NCBI RefSeq assembly: GCF_001008165.2
Contig: NZ_CP011452.2
Location: 3,162,001 to 3,226,000, forward strand
DNA length: 64,000 nt
Origin: Croceibacterium atlanticum
GTDB taxonomy: Bacteria > Pseudomonadota > Alphaproteobacteria > Sphingomonadales > Sphingomonadaceae
Reading direction: 5' to 3'
Of this stretch, positions 44,739 to 54,243 are shown one piece after another. Below the pieces are notes generated by a model, which worked only from the letters and a program-made list of their open reading frames with translations, did not search any database and was not told the origin of the DNA. The translations under genes and the position numbers were made by a program. Numbering within the stretch: position 1 is the first letter of the stretch; every line of letters begins with the position of its first letter.

Positions 44739-46634
44739 ATGCGTTTTGCCCTGTCCGCCGTGCTTCTGCTGTTTGCTGCCGCCTGTTCCAGTGGCGGCGA
44801 TGCGCCGCAGGAAGAGGTGATGGTGTCCCCCATCCTTACTACCGAGGATGCAAAGGACCCGGCCAGCTTTGCCCAGCCGGAAGTCGCGCGGGTCACCCAT
44901 GTCGATCTGGACCTGGCGCTGGATTTTGAAAGCAGGAGCGTTTCGGGCACCGCCACGCTGGACGTGCTGGCCGATCCGGATGCGGATACGATCGTGCTGG
45001 ACAGCAAGGGCCTGCAGATTTCCGCCATCACCAATGAGGATGGTGCGGATGTGCCCTTCACCGTGGGCGAAACGGTGGAAGGCAAGGGCGAGCCGGTGAC
45101 GGTTACCATCGGGGACGCCCGGCAGATCACCGTTGCCTATACCGCGCCAGATTCCGCGGCGTTGCAATGGCTTTCCCCTGAACAGACAGCGGGCGGGGAA
45201 CATCCCTATTTGCTGAGCCAGGGACAGCCGACGCTCAACCGCACCTGGATCCCCACGCAGGACAGCCCCGGCATCCGCCAGAGCTGGGAAGCACGCATCA
45301 CCGCGCCCAAACCGTTGACCGTGGTCATGTCCGGCCTCAGCGTGGGCGAGCCGGAGGATGTGGGCGATGATCGCCGGGCCTTCCGCTTTTCCATGACCAA
45401 GCCAGTCGCGCCTTATCTGATCGCGATCGCGGCGGGCGATCTGGAATTCCGCGAACTGGGCCCGCGCACCGGCGTGTGGAGCGAACCCGCCATGATCGAT
45501 GCCGCCGCCGCCGAACTGGAAGACACCGAAGCGATGGTGGAAGCGGCGGAGGAGCTTTACGGCCCCTATCGCTGGGGCCGGTACGACATGATCGTGCTGC
45601 CGCCCAGCTTCCCTTATGGCGGGATGGAAAACCCGGTTATGACCTTCCTGACGCCGACCTTCATCGCCGGTGACAAGAGCCTGACCGGGCTGGTGGCGCA
45701 TGAACTGGCGCATAGCTGGTCGGGCAATCTCGTCACCAATGCCAACTGGTCGGACAGCTGGCTGAATGAAGGCATCACCTCCTATTTCGAAAACCGCATC
45801 GTCGAGAAGGTCTATGGCAAGAAGCGGGCGGAGCAGGAGGCTGCGCTGAGCTTTGCCGGGATGGAGGAAGCGATTGCGGAGAATGGCAGCGACGCCATGA
45901 TCACCGCGCTGCACCTGCCGCCGGAAGAAGCGACGCCCGATGGCGGATCATCCGGCATCATTTACGACAAGGGCGCCACTTTCATGCGCACGGTCGAAAA
46001 GATCGTCGAGCGGGAAAAATTCGATGCCTGGCTGCGGCAGTGGTTCGACAGTCACGCATTCCAGCCCGCCACCTCCGCCCTGCTGCTGGAAGATATGCGC
46101 GCCAACCTGGTGCAGGGTGACAAGGAGCTGGAAGAGAAGCTGCAGCTCGATGCCTGGGTCTATGAACCGGGCCTGCCCGATAATGTTGCGCGTCCGGCGG
46201 AAAGCGCCTTTGCCGAAGTGGACCGGGCGGCGTCCGCTTACGAAGACGACGGCACGCTCAACCCCGAATTGTGGGGCGGGTGGACCACGGCGGAAAGGCA
46301 GCGTTTCCTGGCCAGGCTCCCCCGTGAACTGAGCGCGGCGAAGCTGGCTGAGCTGGATAGCAAGCTGGGCCTGTCGGAAACGGGCAATAACGAGATCCGC
46401 TTCGCCTGGCTCGAACTGGCGCTGGAGAACCGTTACGAACCGGCCGTGCCGCAGGCGGAACAATTCCTGTCCACGGTCGGCCGCACCAAATTCGTGCGCC
46501 CGCTGTTCAAGGCGCTGGTGGATCAGGGTGCGTGGGGCCGCCCGATTGCGGAACGGATCTATGCCGATACGCGCAGCGGCTATCATGCCGTGACGCAGGG
46601 CGCGGTGGACAAGGTGATGGGCCGGGACGGCTGA
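44739..46634 (+). CDS. M1-family aminopeptidase lipoprotein
   Basis: 631 residues from the ATG at 44739. A lipobox (LLLFAAACSSGG) anchors it in the envelope. N-terminal M1 beta domain (THVDLDLALDFESRSVSGTATLDVL), exopeptidase motif YGGMENPVMTF, zinc site VAHELAHSWSGNLVTN with the third ligand Glu in WLNEGITSYFENRI, and a C-terminal helical domain of the leukotriene A4 hydrolase type (ERQRFLARLPRELSAAKL, ENRYEPAVPQAEQFLSTVGRTKFVRPLFKAL). Degrades peptides in the periplasm or at the cell surface. A terminator follows. Confidence 0.95.
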   Translation: MRFALSAVLLLFAAACSSGGDAPQEEVMVSPILTTEDAKDPASFAQPEVARVTHVDLDLALDFESRSVSGTATLDVLADPDADTIVLDSKGLQISAITNEDGADVPFTVGETVEGKGEPVTVTIGDARQITVAYTAPDSAALQWLSPEQTAGGEHPYLLSQGQPTLNRTWIPTQDSPGIRQSWEARITAPKPLTVVMSGLSVGEPEDVGDDRRAFRFSMTKPVAPYLIAIAAGDLEFRELGPRTGVWSEPAMIDAAAAELEDTEAMVEAAEELYGPYRWGRYDMIVLPPSFPYGGMENPVMTFLTPTFIAGDKSLTGLVAHELAHSWSGNLVTNANWSDSWLNEGITSYFENRIVEKVYGKKRAEQEAALSFAGMEEAIAENGSDAMITALHLPPEEATPDGGSSGIIYDKGATFMRTVEKIVEREKFDAWLRQWFDSHAFQPATSALLLEDMRANLVQGDKELEEKLQLDAWVYEPGLPDNVARPAESAFAEVDRAASAYEDDGTLNPELWGGWTTAERQRFLARLPRELSAAKLAELDSKLGLSETGNNEIRFAWLELALENRYEPAVPQAEQFLSTVGRTKFVRPLFKALVDQGAWGRPIAERIYADTRSGYHAVTQGAVDKVMGRDG

Positions 46635-46662
46635 TCCCCCGCCGCCTCTCTGCATGACAGAC

Positions 46663-46697
46663 AAGGGAGCGCCGGTTGATGCCGCGCTCCCTTTTTT
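46663..46697 (+). terminator. Intrinsic terminator after the M1 peptidase gene
   Basis: AAGGGAGCG (46663-46671) and CGCTCCCTT (46685-46693) form the stem, and a run of six T bases follows. Confidence 0.92.
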
Positions 46698-46810
46698 GTG
46701 TCCGATCAAGTGTCTGGCGGACAGTTGGCCGGGGTGTCAGTACGCGTCCGGAACGCAGGCGCATTCACGGGATTACACTGAAGGCCGCAAGAAACGGCCG
46801 CTTTTTAAAA

Positions 46811-46826
46811 TTCTTAATATTAAGAA
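46811..46826. promoter_or_regulatory. 16-base perfect palindrome in an AT-rich patch
   Basis: TTCTTAATATTAAGAA is perfectly self-complementary and sits in a markedly AT-rich stretch (46800-46875) in otherwise GC-rich DNA, about 115 bases before the tandem PilZ gene. It is a plausible regulator binding site and promoter region. Confidence 0.5.
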
Positions 46827-46940
46827 ATAATATAAATAGTTAAATACCGGTTAATATCTTCAATATTTTTTGGAACCGAGTTGTAATTTGGTTGTTTACC
46901 AGACCATTCTTGCACGCAACTCTTCGTCGGAGAGCGGGAC

Positions 46941-47576
46941 ATGCAGAGCAATGGTGGCGCATCGGATGCGCCGGTTGGGAATGAAGGCAATCGCCGCGAT
47001 GACGAGCGAACGCGGACGATTTATCGGCTGGTCCAGATATTGAGCGGTGATGATGAAGGTCTCGCCCGCTGCCGCAATATTTCCGATGGCGGTGCTGCCC
47101 TCCATCTGACGATGCCGGTGCAGCTGAACGATCATGTCTGCCTGAACTTTTCGCCCAGCGTATCGCTGGAAGGGCAGGTGGTGTGGGTTAACGGGAGCGA
47201 TTGCGGCGTGAAGTTTCTGGACAAGGTGGACAGTTCGGACCTGCTGCGCACGACCTCCGCCGAATTGAGGGCCGAAGGTGCCCGTCCGCCGCGCCTGAAG
47301 GCCGATGTGCCGGCCTGGGTATATCACGAAGGCCGCACTTGCGTGACGCGCACGCATGACGTGTCGCAGCGCGGCGTCAAGCTTTCGCACAGGGGCGAAT
47401 TTACCCCCGGCCTGAAAGTCCGCGTGCTGCTTCCCGGAGGCGGAGAGAAGGACGGCATCGTTCGCTGGAGTCAGGAAAACATTGCGGGCCTGCAATTGCT
47501 TGATCCCTTCAGCGTGGAAGATCTGGGATCGGTCCGCGCATTGAGCGACGGGGGTGATCGAAAGCGTGCTGGATAA
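46941..47576 (+). CDS. Tandem PilZ-domain protein
   Basis: 211 residues. Two PilZ-like domains follow one another. The first (residues ~20-100) reads RTIYRLVQILSGDDEGLARCRNISDGGAALHLTMPVQLNDHVCLNFSPSVSLEGQVVWVNGSDCGVKFLD. The second (~118-195) is RLKADVPAWVYHEGRTCVTRTHDVSQRGVKLSHRGEFTPGLKVRVLLPGGGEKDGIVRWSQENIAGLQLL. PilZ domains bind cyclic di-GMP through an N-terminal R-x-x-x-R and a D/N-x-S-x-x-G motif; the latter is visible in both (NISDGG, DVSQRG) but the Arg cluster is weak. It may link cyclic di-GMP to envelope or motility functions. Confidence 0.83.
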   Translation: MQSNGGASDAPVGNEGNRRDDERTRTIYRLVQILSGDDEGLARCRNISDGGAALHLTMPVQLNDHVCLNFSPSVSLEGQVVWVNGSDCGVKFLDKVDSSDLLRTTSAELRAEGARPPRLKADVPAWVYHEGRTCVTRTHDVSQRGVKLSHRGEFTPGLKVRVLLPGGGEKDGIVRWSQENIAGLQLLDPFSVEDLGSVRALSDGGDRKRAG

Positions 47577-47712
47577 TACCGGCTTTGGTGGCTTCCGCAC
47601 GGCGGAGCCTGCCAATGACCGGGACGATGCCGGACCGGATTCGTCCGGTATTTGCGCACAGCCGCGCCTTTCCTCTTGCCGTTCGCGCAACAATCCGCAC
47701 ATCAGGGATACG

Positions 47713-49794
47713 ATGTTGCGGCAATATGAACTTGTTGAGCGGGTAAAGAGCTACGACCCTGACGCGGATGAGGCGCTGCTCAACCGCGCCTATGTCTATA
47801 CGGTGCAGAAGCACGGCGCGCAGAAGCGTGCATCGGGCGACCCCTATTTCAGCCATCCGGTCGAAGTCGCCGGTCTGATGACCGATCTGAAGCTGGACCA
47901 GGAAACCATCATCACCGCGCTGCTCCACGATACGGTGGAGGATACGCTGGCCACGATTGACGACATACGGGCCAATTTCGGCCCCGAAGTCGCCCGTCTG
48001 GTGGATGGTGTGACCAAGCTTTCCAAGATCGAACAGATGCCCGAAAATGAACGGGCAGCTGAAAATCTGCGCAAGTTCCTCCTCGCCATGAGCGAGGATT
48101 TACGCGTTCTGCTGGTGAAGCTGGCGGACCGGCTGCACAATATGCGCACGCTCCATTTCATCAGGAATCCGGAAAAGCGCCGCCGCATCGCGCGCGAAAC
48201 GATGGATATCTATGCCCCGCTGGCGGAACGCGTGGGCATGTATGAATATATGCGCGAAATGCAGCTTCTGGCCTTCGAACAGCTGGAGCCGGAAGCCTAT
48301 GCCACGATAACCGGCCGGCTGGCGCAGATCCGCAGCCAGGAAGGCGGGCAGGTCGATGCCATCGCGCTGGAAATCAAGCATGCACTGGCCGAAGCCGGCA
48401 TCCAGGCCGAAGTCTGGGGGCGGGAAAAACATCCCTATTCGATCTGGCGCAAGATGGCGGAACGCCATGTCAGCTTCGAACAGATTACCGACATCATGGC
48501 CTTCCGCGTGGTCACGGAAAATGTCGAAGACACTTATCGCGCCCTCGGCGTGCTTCACCAGGTCTGGCAATTCGTGCCCGGGCGGTTCAAGGATTACATC
48601 TCGACGCCCAAGACCAACGGATATCGCAGCCTTCACACATCGCTGATCTATGGCAAATCCATGCGCGTGGAGGTGCAGATCCGCACGCGCGAAATGCACC
48701 GCCGCAATGAATTCGGCCTTGCTGCCCACTGGGCTTACAAACAGGGTGACCGGCCGGACGGGCAGGTGGGCTGGCTGCGCGACCTGATCGAGATCGTCGA
48801 TGCCAGCCAGGATGCCGAGGAACTGCTCGAACATACGAAGCTGGCAATCTATCAGGATCGGATCTTCGCCTTCACGCCCAAGGGCGCCCTGTTCCAGCTG
48901 CCCAAGGGGGCGACCCCGGTGGACTTTGCCTTCGCCGTCCATACCGATCTGGGGGCGCAGGCCGTGGGTGCCAAGATCAATGGCCGGCACATGCCGCTGC
49001 GCACTCCGCTGAACAATGGCGACGTGGTGGAAATCATCAAGGGCGCCACGGCAGAGCCGCAACTGAACTGGCTGGGCTTTGTCGTCACGGGCAAGGCCCG
49101 TGCTGCGATCCGCCGCTTCGTCCGCGCGAAGGAACGCGCCGAAGTGGCCACGATCGGCCGCAAATTGTTTGACGAAATTGTCGAACAGATCCCGGCCAAG
49201 ATCGGCAAGAAGGCCATCGCCGCCGCGCTGGAACGGCTCGAACTCGATGACGAGGACGACCTGATGCATGCCATCGGCGCAGCCAAGCTGAGCGATCGCG
49301 AAGTGATGGAAGCGCTGGTGCCCGGAAGTACGGCCGACATGCCGGAGGAGCCGACGCAGGGCAAGGCGATCTCGATCAAGGGGCTGACTCCCGGCATGGG
49401 TTTCAGCCTGGCCAATTGCTGCCATCCGGTGCCAGGAGATCGCATCGTCGGCCTGCGCCGCAAGGGTGAAGGCGTGGAAGTTCACGCGATTGACTGCCTG
49501 CAACTCGCCAATGGCGTGGATGCCGACTGGGTCGATCTGTCCTGGGGTGAACGGTCGCAGGGTGCCGTCGGCCGCATCCGCAGCGTCCTTTACAACCGCA
49601 CCGGAACGCTGGCCGAAATGGCCGGGGTCTTCGCCCGCAATCACGCCAATGTGATCAATCTAGAACTGGTAGAGCGCGACGATCCCTTCCACACTTACGA
49701 AGTGGATCTGGAAGTGCAGGATCTGGCCCATCTGACACGCATCGTCAGCGCCCTGCGCGCCAGCGATTCCGTGGCAGAGGCAGACCGTATCTGA
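47713..49794 (+). CDS. rsh: Bifunctional (p)ppGpp synthetase/hydrolase (RSH)
   Basis: 693 residues from the ATG at 47713. Domains in order: HD hydrolase (YFSHPVEVAGLMTDLKL, ALLHDTVEDTLATIDDI, DRLHNMRTL), synthetase (EVWGREKHPYSIWRKM, YRALGVLHQVWQFVPGRFKDYISTPKTNGYRSLHTSLI), TGS (DRIFAFTPKGALFQLPKGATPVDFAFAVHTDLG), zinc-finger-like helical region with SLANCCHPVPGD, and ACT at the end. The RFKD motif is the form found in bifunctional enzymes, and the HD residues are intact. It is probably the only alarmone enzyme of this type, as is usual in alphaproteobacteria. The frame also reads upstream but without family match. Confidence 0.97.
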   Translation: MLRQYELVERVKSYDPDADEALLNRAYVYTVQKHGAQKRASGDPYFSHPVEVAGLMTDLKLDQETIITALLHDTVEDTLATIDDIRANFGPEVARLVDGVTKLSKIEQMPENERAAENLRKFLLAMSEDLRVLLVKLADRLHNMRTLHFIRNPEKRRRIARETMDIYAPLAERVGMYEYMREMQLLAFEQLEPEAYATITGRLAQIRSQEGGQVDAIALEIKHALAEAGIQAEVWGREKHPYSIWRKMAERHVSFEQITDIMAFRVVTENVEDTYRALGVLHQVWQFVPGRFKDYISTPKTNGYRSLHTSLIYGKSMRVEVQIRTREMHRRNEFGLAAHWAYKQGDRPDGQVGWLRDLIEIVDASQDAEELLEHTKLAIYQDRIFAFTPKGALFQLPKGATPVDFAFAVHTDLGAQAVGAKINGRHMPLRTPLNNGDVVEIIKGATAEPQLNWLGFVVTGKARAAIRRFVRAKERAEVATIGRKLFDEIVEQIPAKIGKKAIAAALERLELDDEDDLMHAIGAAKLSDREVMEALVPGSTADMPEEPTQGKAISIKGLTPGMGFSLANCCHPVPGDRIVGLRRKGEGVEVHAIDCLQLANGVDADWVDLSWGERSQGAVGRIRSVLYNRTGTLAEMAGVFARNHANVINLELVERDDPFHTYEVDLEVQDLAHLTRIVSALRASDSVAEADRI

Positions 49795-49815
49795 TTTTAC
49801 GGGAAGTCGGGCCGC

Positions 49816-50916
49816 TTACTCCGCCCCGGCTTCCCGGATCGGCACCGGCAGATTGCAGATATCAACGCCCCCTGCCGGTATCTGGTAAAAGCTGTCTTCC
49901 AGGTTGGCGCGAATATGGGCGTATTGCGCGAAGCTCTTGCTCGACGTGTCGAGATATTCGAAATGCGGCCGCCGGCCTTCCGGCAGGCTGTCGCCCATCC
50001 GGGCCGAAGTAATCGGCGTATCTTCCTCGCGCGTTTCATAAACGCCAGCCGCGCCGGTCCCGCGCTTCAGGGTGGAAAGATGTTCGATCCCGTCAATCAC
50101 GCGGCCGACCACGGCGATATTGCGGTCCAGCTGGCGCGGGGCATGGCCGATCACGGCATAAAGCTCGCTGCCCGTGCCGGTATCGGGCACAAGATCGCGC
50201 GCCACGCCGACGGAGGCATAGCAATGGACCGGCCACATCGCGCCCTTGCCAAGCCCGATCGGCCATCCCTGATGGAATGATGCCCCCTCGGCATAGGGAT
50301 CGTCCTGCAGCAAAACCATGGGCGGCACATTGGCGCGCACCGTCAGCAAGGGTTTCTTTTCCCCGGCTTCGGCCTTTTCCCGGTCGCGTTCATCGGCGCG
50401 ATGATTGATCGCACTTGCCCGGGCCCGTTCGCGCGCCGTTTCCAGGAAACCCCGCGCCAGATCGGTAAAGCCATCATCCGCTTCCGTCAGCGTATAATCG
50501 CTGGTCGGGGATGCCACGCCATCGGGCATCGGGCCCGGATCCATGTCCAGTTCCGGATCGCCGCCGCCCCATTGCGCCACCCAATTATCGACCACGCGAT
50601 AGATGCTGGTGCCGTCCCACCAATGGGCGGCGGCCAGTTTGCGGATATTTTCCGTCCAGGGCTGGCTGAAGGGTGCGGGCATCAGCTGGATAACCACCGT
50701 CCGGTCCTGCCCCGCCATGTCGGGCGCAAGCTGCATCACCAGCAGATCCGCCGGATCGATCGCCAGCCATTCGCTGTCCGCAGCTGCGGCCACGACGGAT
50801 TCCGGCGTTGGCTTTTCCGTATTTTTCGGGGCCTGATCTTCCTGGGCTTGTGCGGCCGTGGATGTCAGGGACAGGGCGGCCAGCATCATGGCCGAGAGCA
50901 GGGAAGTGTGCTTCAT
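49816..50916 (-). CDS. Periplasmic cyclophilin-type peptidyl-prolyl isomerase
   Basis: 366 residues with a signal peptide (LLSAMMLAALSLTSTAAQA). The cyclophilin core can be read from RTVVIQLMPAPFSQPWTENIRKLAAAHWWDGTSIYRVVDNWVAQWGGGDP, with the active-site F-x-x-W replaced by local variants, and GSELYAVIGHAPRQLDRNIAVVGRVIDGIEHLSTLKRG. A long insert (DFTDLARGFLETARERARASAINHRADERDREKAEAGEKK-like region) separates the two halves. Catalytic residues are partly substituted, so full activity is not certain. Ends near the rsh stop, convergently. Confidence 0.85.
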   Translation of the reverse strand: MKHTSLLSAMMLAALSLTSTAAQAQEDQAPKNTEKPTPESVVAAAADSEWLAIDPADLLVMQLAPDMAGQDRTVVIQLMPAPFSQPWTENIRKLAAAHWWDGTSIYRVVDNWVAQWGGGDPELDMDPGPMPDGVASPTSDYTLTEADDGFTDLARGFLETARERARASAINHRADERDREKAEAGEKKPLLTVRANVPPMVLLQDDPYAEGASFHQGWPIGLGKGAMWPVHCYASVGVARDLVPDTGTGSELYAVIGHAPRQLDRNIAVVGRVIDGIEHLSTLKRGTGAAGVYETREEDTPITSARMGDSLPEGRRPHFEYLDTSSKSFAQYAHIRANLEDSFYQIPAGGVDICNLPVPIREAGAE

Positions 50917-50931
50917 TCGCCCCTTCTGCCC

Positions 50932-51336
50932 CTATCCGGCTGCTTCCTCAAGCGCGTGCATCGCCTCGTCCGACAGGCCAAAATGATGTCCGACCTCATG
51001 CACCACGACATGGGCGATCAGGCGTTCCAGCGTTTCATCCCCGCGCGCCACCCATTCATCCAGAATTGGCCGGCGGAACAGGCGGATGCGGTCGGGCATG
51101 GTGCCGGAATGATCGATGCTTTTCGCATGCAGCGGCAGGCCTTCATACAGGCCGGTCAGCGCGAAGGGATCTTCTATCTCCATTTCGGCAAGCAGATGCT
51201 CGTCGGCGAATTCTTCCACCTGCAACACGATATCGCCAAGATGGGAAAGGAACTGATCCGGCAGCCTGGCCAATGCCTGGCGGGCCAGCTTTTCCATTTC
51301 ATCAGCCGAAGGGGCAATGCCGAAATTCCGTGCCAT
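50932..51336 (-). CDS. Small zincin-type metallopeptidase (COG3824/DUF1025)
   Basis: 134 residues from the ATG at 51336. The zinc motif H-E-x-x-H is in IAHVVVHEVGHHFGLSDEAMHAL; HHFG-L-S-D supplies the third ligand, as in the COG3824 minimal zincins. The N-terminal domain (MEKLARQALARLPDQFLSHLGDIVLQVEEFADE) matches too. Soluble; substrates unknown. It lies 15 bases upstream of the cyclophilin start on the same strand (minus), so they may be co-transcribed. Confidence 0.9.
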   Translation of the reverse strand: MARNFGIAPSADEMEKLARQALARLPDQFLSHLGDIVLQVEEFADEHLLAEMEIEDPFALTGLYEGLPLHAKSIDHSGTMPDRIRLFRRPILDEWVARGDETLERLIAHVVVHEVGHHFGLSDEAMHALEEAAG

Positions 51337-51431
51337 TGGGGACTGGATAAGGCCGGAACGCATTACCAGCAAGCGAGTGGCTTGCCTTGTCGCATTCCCG
51401 GCGCTAGTGGGCGCCCTCCCGACAGGTATGC

Positions 51432-51522
51432 GGAGCGGTGGCCGAGTGGTCGAAGGCGCACGCCTGGAAAGTGTGTATACGGTAACCCCGTATCGAGGGT
51501 TCGAATCCCTCCCGCTCCGCCA
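51432..51522 (+). tRNA. tRNA-Ser (anticodon GGA)
   Basis: A complete 91-base class II tRNA: acceptor arms GGAGCGG and CCGCTCC, D-arm GGCCGAGTGGTCGAAGGC, anticodon loop CTGGAAA (GGA), a long variable arm GTATACGG/CCCCGTAT, T-loop GGTTCGAATCC and encoded CCA. No integrase gene follows it. Confidence 0.97.
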
Positions 51523-51611
51523 CTTGCCTTTCCGACAGCCCCGATTCGGTCCCCGCTGCCATCTTGATTTGCGTGTGCCGGTGCGGTTGGCGAACGTCTC
51601 CTGATCGCGAT

Positions 51612-52295
51612 TCAAATCGTGGGGTCGAGGCGGTAGCCATAGCTCCTGATCGTTCGGATCCAGCCGGTATCCCTGTCCCACCGCATCTTTCCGCGCAGGC
51701 GACGGATATACACATCCACCACATTGGTCAGCGGATCGGAATCATAGCCCCAGACCTTGTTCAGGATGCGCGTGCGGCTGAACACCCGGCCGGGCGATGA
51801 CAGCAGAAGATCGAGCAGCTGATATTCCTTGGCGGTCAGTTCCACCGGCTCGCCATCCAGCAGCACCCGCATCGATTGACGATCGATCCGGACATTTCCG
51901 ACTTCCAGCACGGCCGGCGGTTCGCTGGAGAAGCCTCTCCCTCTCCTTGCGAGCGCTTCCAGTCGGGCAAGAAGTTCTTCGAAATCGAAGGGCTTGGTGA
52001 GGTAATCATCCGCCCCGCCGCGCAGGCATTCCACCTTGTCATCGGTGTGATCGAGCGCGGTCAGCATCAGGATTGGTGTCGATACTTCCGCCTTGCGCAA
52101 TTGGCGGCATACGTCGCGGCCGCTGAGGCCGGGCAGCATCACGTCAAGGATCAGCACGTCATAGCTTTCAGCCCGGGCCCGGCTCAGTCCTGCGACACCA
52201 TCCTGCGCTGCGGTGACGGAATATCCCTCCGCCTCCAGCCCGCGGCGGACAAAGCGGCTGACGCGTTCGTCATCCTCCACCAGAAGCAGCTCCAT
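51612..52295 (-). CDS. OmpR-family response regulator
   Basis: 227 residues. Receiver domain with the phospho-accepting Asp (DVLILDVMLPGLSGRDV), acidic pair (LLLVEDDERV), Thr (MLTALD) and Lys (DYLTKPFDF). Winged-helix output domain: LTAKEYQLLDLLLSSPGRVFSRTRILNKVWGYDSDPLTNVVDVYIRRLRGKM. Its start shares one base with the histidine kinase stop (TGATG). The operon is divergent from the TonB receptor and G8 genes, which it probably controls. Confidence 0.95.
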   Translation of the reverse strand: MELLLVEDDERVSRFVRRGLEAEGYSVTAAQDGVAGLSRARAESYDVLILDVMLPGLSGRDVCRQLRKAEVSTPILMLTALDHTDDKVECLRGGADDYLTKPFDFEELLARLEALARRGRGFSSEPPAVLEVGNVRIDRQSMRVLLDGEPVELTAKEYQLLDLLLSSPGRVFSRTRILNKVWGYDSDPLTNVVDVYIRRLRGKMRWDRDTGWIRTIRSYGYRLDPTI

Positions 52296-53893
52296 CAGGC
52301 AGCGACCCTTTCTGCAATAGTCAGCGGGAAATACAGTGTCGCCACCGTGCCGCCGCCGGGATTCGGCGTCAGCTCCGTGCGGCCGCCATGGGCCTGAACC
52401 AGCGCGTGGACGAGGCTGAGGCCGAGGCCGGAACCTTCACCGCGGGTTTCGCCGCGATGGAAACGTTCGAACAGGTGATTGGCCTGCGCGAAATCCAGAC
52501 CCGGCCCATTGTCGATTACCGAGATGGCGGCGCATTCGGCGCTGACGCTGCTATTGATGGTGATGGCCACGCCGCGCTGCGAATGTCGCAACGCATTCTC
52601 TATCAGCGCGGCAAGCGCACGGCGCAATCGATCGCTATCGACCGAGGCGAGCACTGCCGGTCCAGCCACCGAAGCGATTGATCCGCCCATCTCGCTTACC
52701 CAGATCTCGAAGTCCCCGGCCAGCCTCGCGCCGAGTTCCCGCAGATCCAGCAATTCGCGTTCGAGCGGCAGACGCCCGGCTTCCGCCAGGGCGATCACCA
52801 GAAGATCATCCACCATGCGGCTGAGATCGTGCGTCTGTTGCAATATCCGCTCGAACGCCTCCTGCGGTTCGAATCCCGTCCGGTCGACGGTGCGCAGTGC
52901 GACCTGCGCTTCCCCGCGGATAATGGTCAGCGGCGTGCGCAGTTCGTGGCTGACATCGGCCAGGAAGGCGCGGCGCCGTTCATCGGCGGCAGCAAGCTTG
53001 CCATTGGCCTGTTCCAGTTCTTCCGTCCGTTCCGCCACTGCACGTTCCAGATCGTGCTGGATCCGGTGCAGGGCTTCCTGCTTCTCGGCTATCGTTGCCG
53101 CCATGGCGTCAAAAGCATTGGACAGCCGGGACAATTCGTCCCCGCCGGCCAGCCCGACCCGGTGATCGAGATCGCCCCGGCCAAAGGCATGCGCGCCATC
53201 TTCCAGCCGTTTCAGCGCCGGGCGCAAGCGCACCTGCAGCAGATATTGCATGGCGAGCAGGAAGATGAGGGACAGCACCAGCCCGCCAACCGCAGCGTAA
53301 ACAGCCGTCCGGATCAGCGATTGGGTGTTCTTCGTCGCCGCGGCTACGGCCCAGTTGCCGCGCCGTATCTCTGCGTTGAGGGTTTCCCTGAGATCATGGA
53401 TCGGCCGGGTCATGCGTTCCACCTCGCGCATTGCCACACCTGATCCCTGGGTGCGGTAGATGCGGTCAACGCGGCCGACCCGGGCGACGAGCGCATCGGG
53501 ATCGCGAAGATGGTCCAGTACTGCCTGGCCTTGCTGCGCGATGAGCCTGCTGACTTCGCGTTCGCGTTCATCGGCCAGGGGAAGCTGAGCCGCTTCTGCC
53601 AGCAGGTTTTCAAGCCGGGTGCGCGCTTCGAGCGCGGTTCTGCGTGCCGCAAGGCCGGGCTCGCGGACACCGGCATAGCGTTGGCCCTGATAATCTCGCG
53701 TGGCGTCCTGGATCTGGGTGTAGATATGAACCCTTTCATGGGTTCGCTGCGCCGTGGTCACTACCTCGTCCGCTGACCATGCGGTCAGCAAAAGGAGGAC
53801 TGTCAGAACGGCAGTAATTGTAAGCCCGGCCAGCGCAGTGGCGCTCAACCGGCCCCGAAGGCTCCATGGCGGGAGCCAGCGGTCACCCAGCAT
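52295..53893 (-). CDS. Sensor histidine kinase
   Basis: 532 residues. Domain order: N-terminal membrane helix (ALAGLTITAVLTVLLLLTAWS), a periplasmic helical sensor of about 150 residues rich in Arg and Glu (QRTHERVHIYTQIQDATRDYQGQRYAGVREPGLAARRTALEARTRLENLL), second membrane helix (LIRTAVYAAVGGLVLSLIFLLAMQYLL), HAMP (RLRPALKRLEDGAHAFGRGDLDHRVGLAGGDELSRLSNAFDAMA), coiled coil, HisKA with the phospho-His in FLADVSHELRTPLTIIRGE, and HATPase (NALRHSQRG, DNGPGLDF, GEGSGLGLSLV). It partners with the overlapping response regulator. Confidence 0.95.
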   Translation of the reverse strand: MLGDRWLPPWSLRGRLSATALAGLTITAVLTVLLLLTAWSADEVVTTAQRTHERVHIYTQIQDATRDYQGQRYAGVREPGLAARRTALEARTRLENLLAEAAQLPLADEREREVSRLIAQQGQAVLDHLRDPDALVARVGRVDRIYRTQGSGVAMREVERMTRPIHDLRETLNAEIRRGNWAVAAATKNTQSLIRTAVYAAVGGLVLSLIFLLAMQYLLQVRLRPALKRLEDGAHAFGRGDLDHRVGLAGGDELSRLSNAFDAMAATIAEKQEALHRIQHDLERAVAERTEELEQANGKLAAADERRRAFLADVSHELRTPLTIIRGEAQVALRTVDRTGFEPQEAFERILQQTHDLSRMVDDLLVIALAEAGRLPLERELLDLRELGARLAGDFEIWVSEMGGSIASVAGPAVLASVDSDRLRRALAALIENALRHSQRGVAITINSSVSAECAAISVIDNGPGLDFAQANHLFERFHRGETRGEGSGLGLSLVHALVQAHGGRTELTPNPGGGTVATLYFPLTIAERVAA

Positions 53894-54243
53894 CTCCTCA
53901 ACCTCCCAGATTCGGCACCGGCCTTCAGGGCGGTCGCCCCCGATTTTTCGGGTTATCGGTAAGCACTCTAATTGTTTCGGGGCGGAGAGCCAAAGAAATC
54001 ATCGGCATTTCATCCGATATTAATCTTGAGGCAAGGCGCGCGTCATGCCGCTCCCACGCTGCTTTCATCCCACCGGACTTACCACAGCCGATGAATTCAT
54101 GTCTGCCTGGGGGGAGGCGAGGGCAAAGAGAGGGCGCGCCACGACCCCTCCGATACGCCTGCTGCCCACATTCCCGGGACCGAAAATTCAATAATTCGCG
54201 GTCGGCAGAGCCGCAGGGAATAACATGTGGGGGGAGAGAAGCT
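53894..54243. promoter_or_regulatory. Divergent control region between the two-component operon and the receptor gene
   Basis: 350 bases with no gene, carrying the promoters for both directions. An inverted repeat, ATCGG (54001-54005) and CCGAT (54014-54018), is one candidate operator. A GAGAGAAGCT sequence gives the ribosome site of the receptor GTG. No direct repeats clear enough to call an OmpR-type box were found. Confidence 0.45.

Noticed and set aside
48100-49644. Open frame of 514 codons antisense to rsh
   Set aside because: Shadow of a strongly supported gene.
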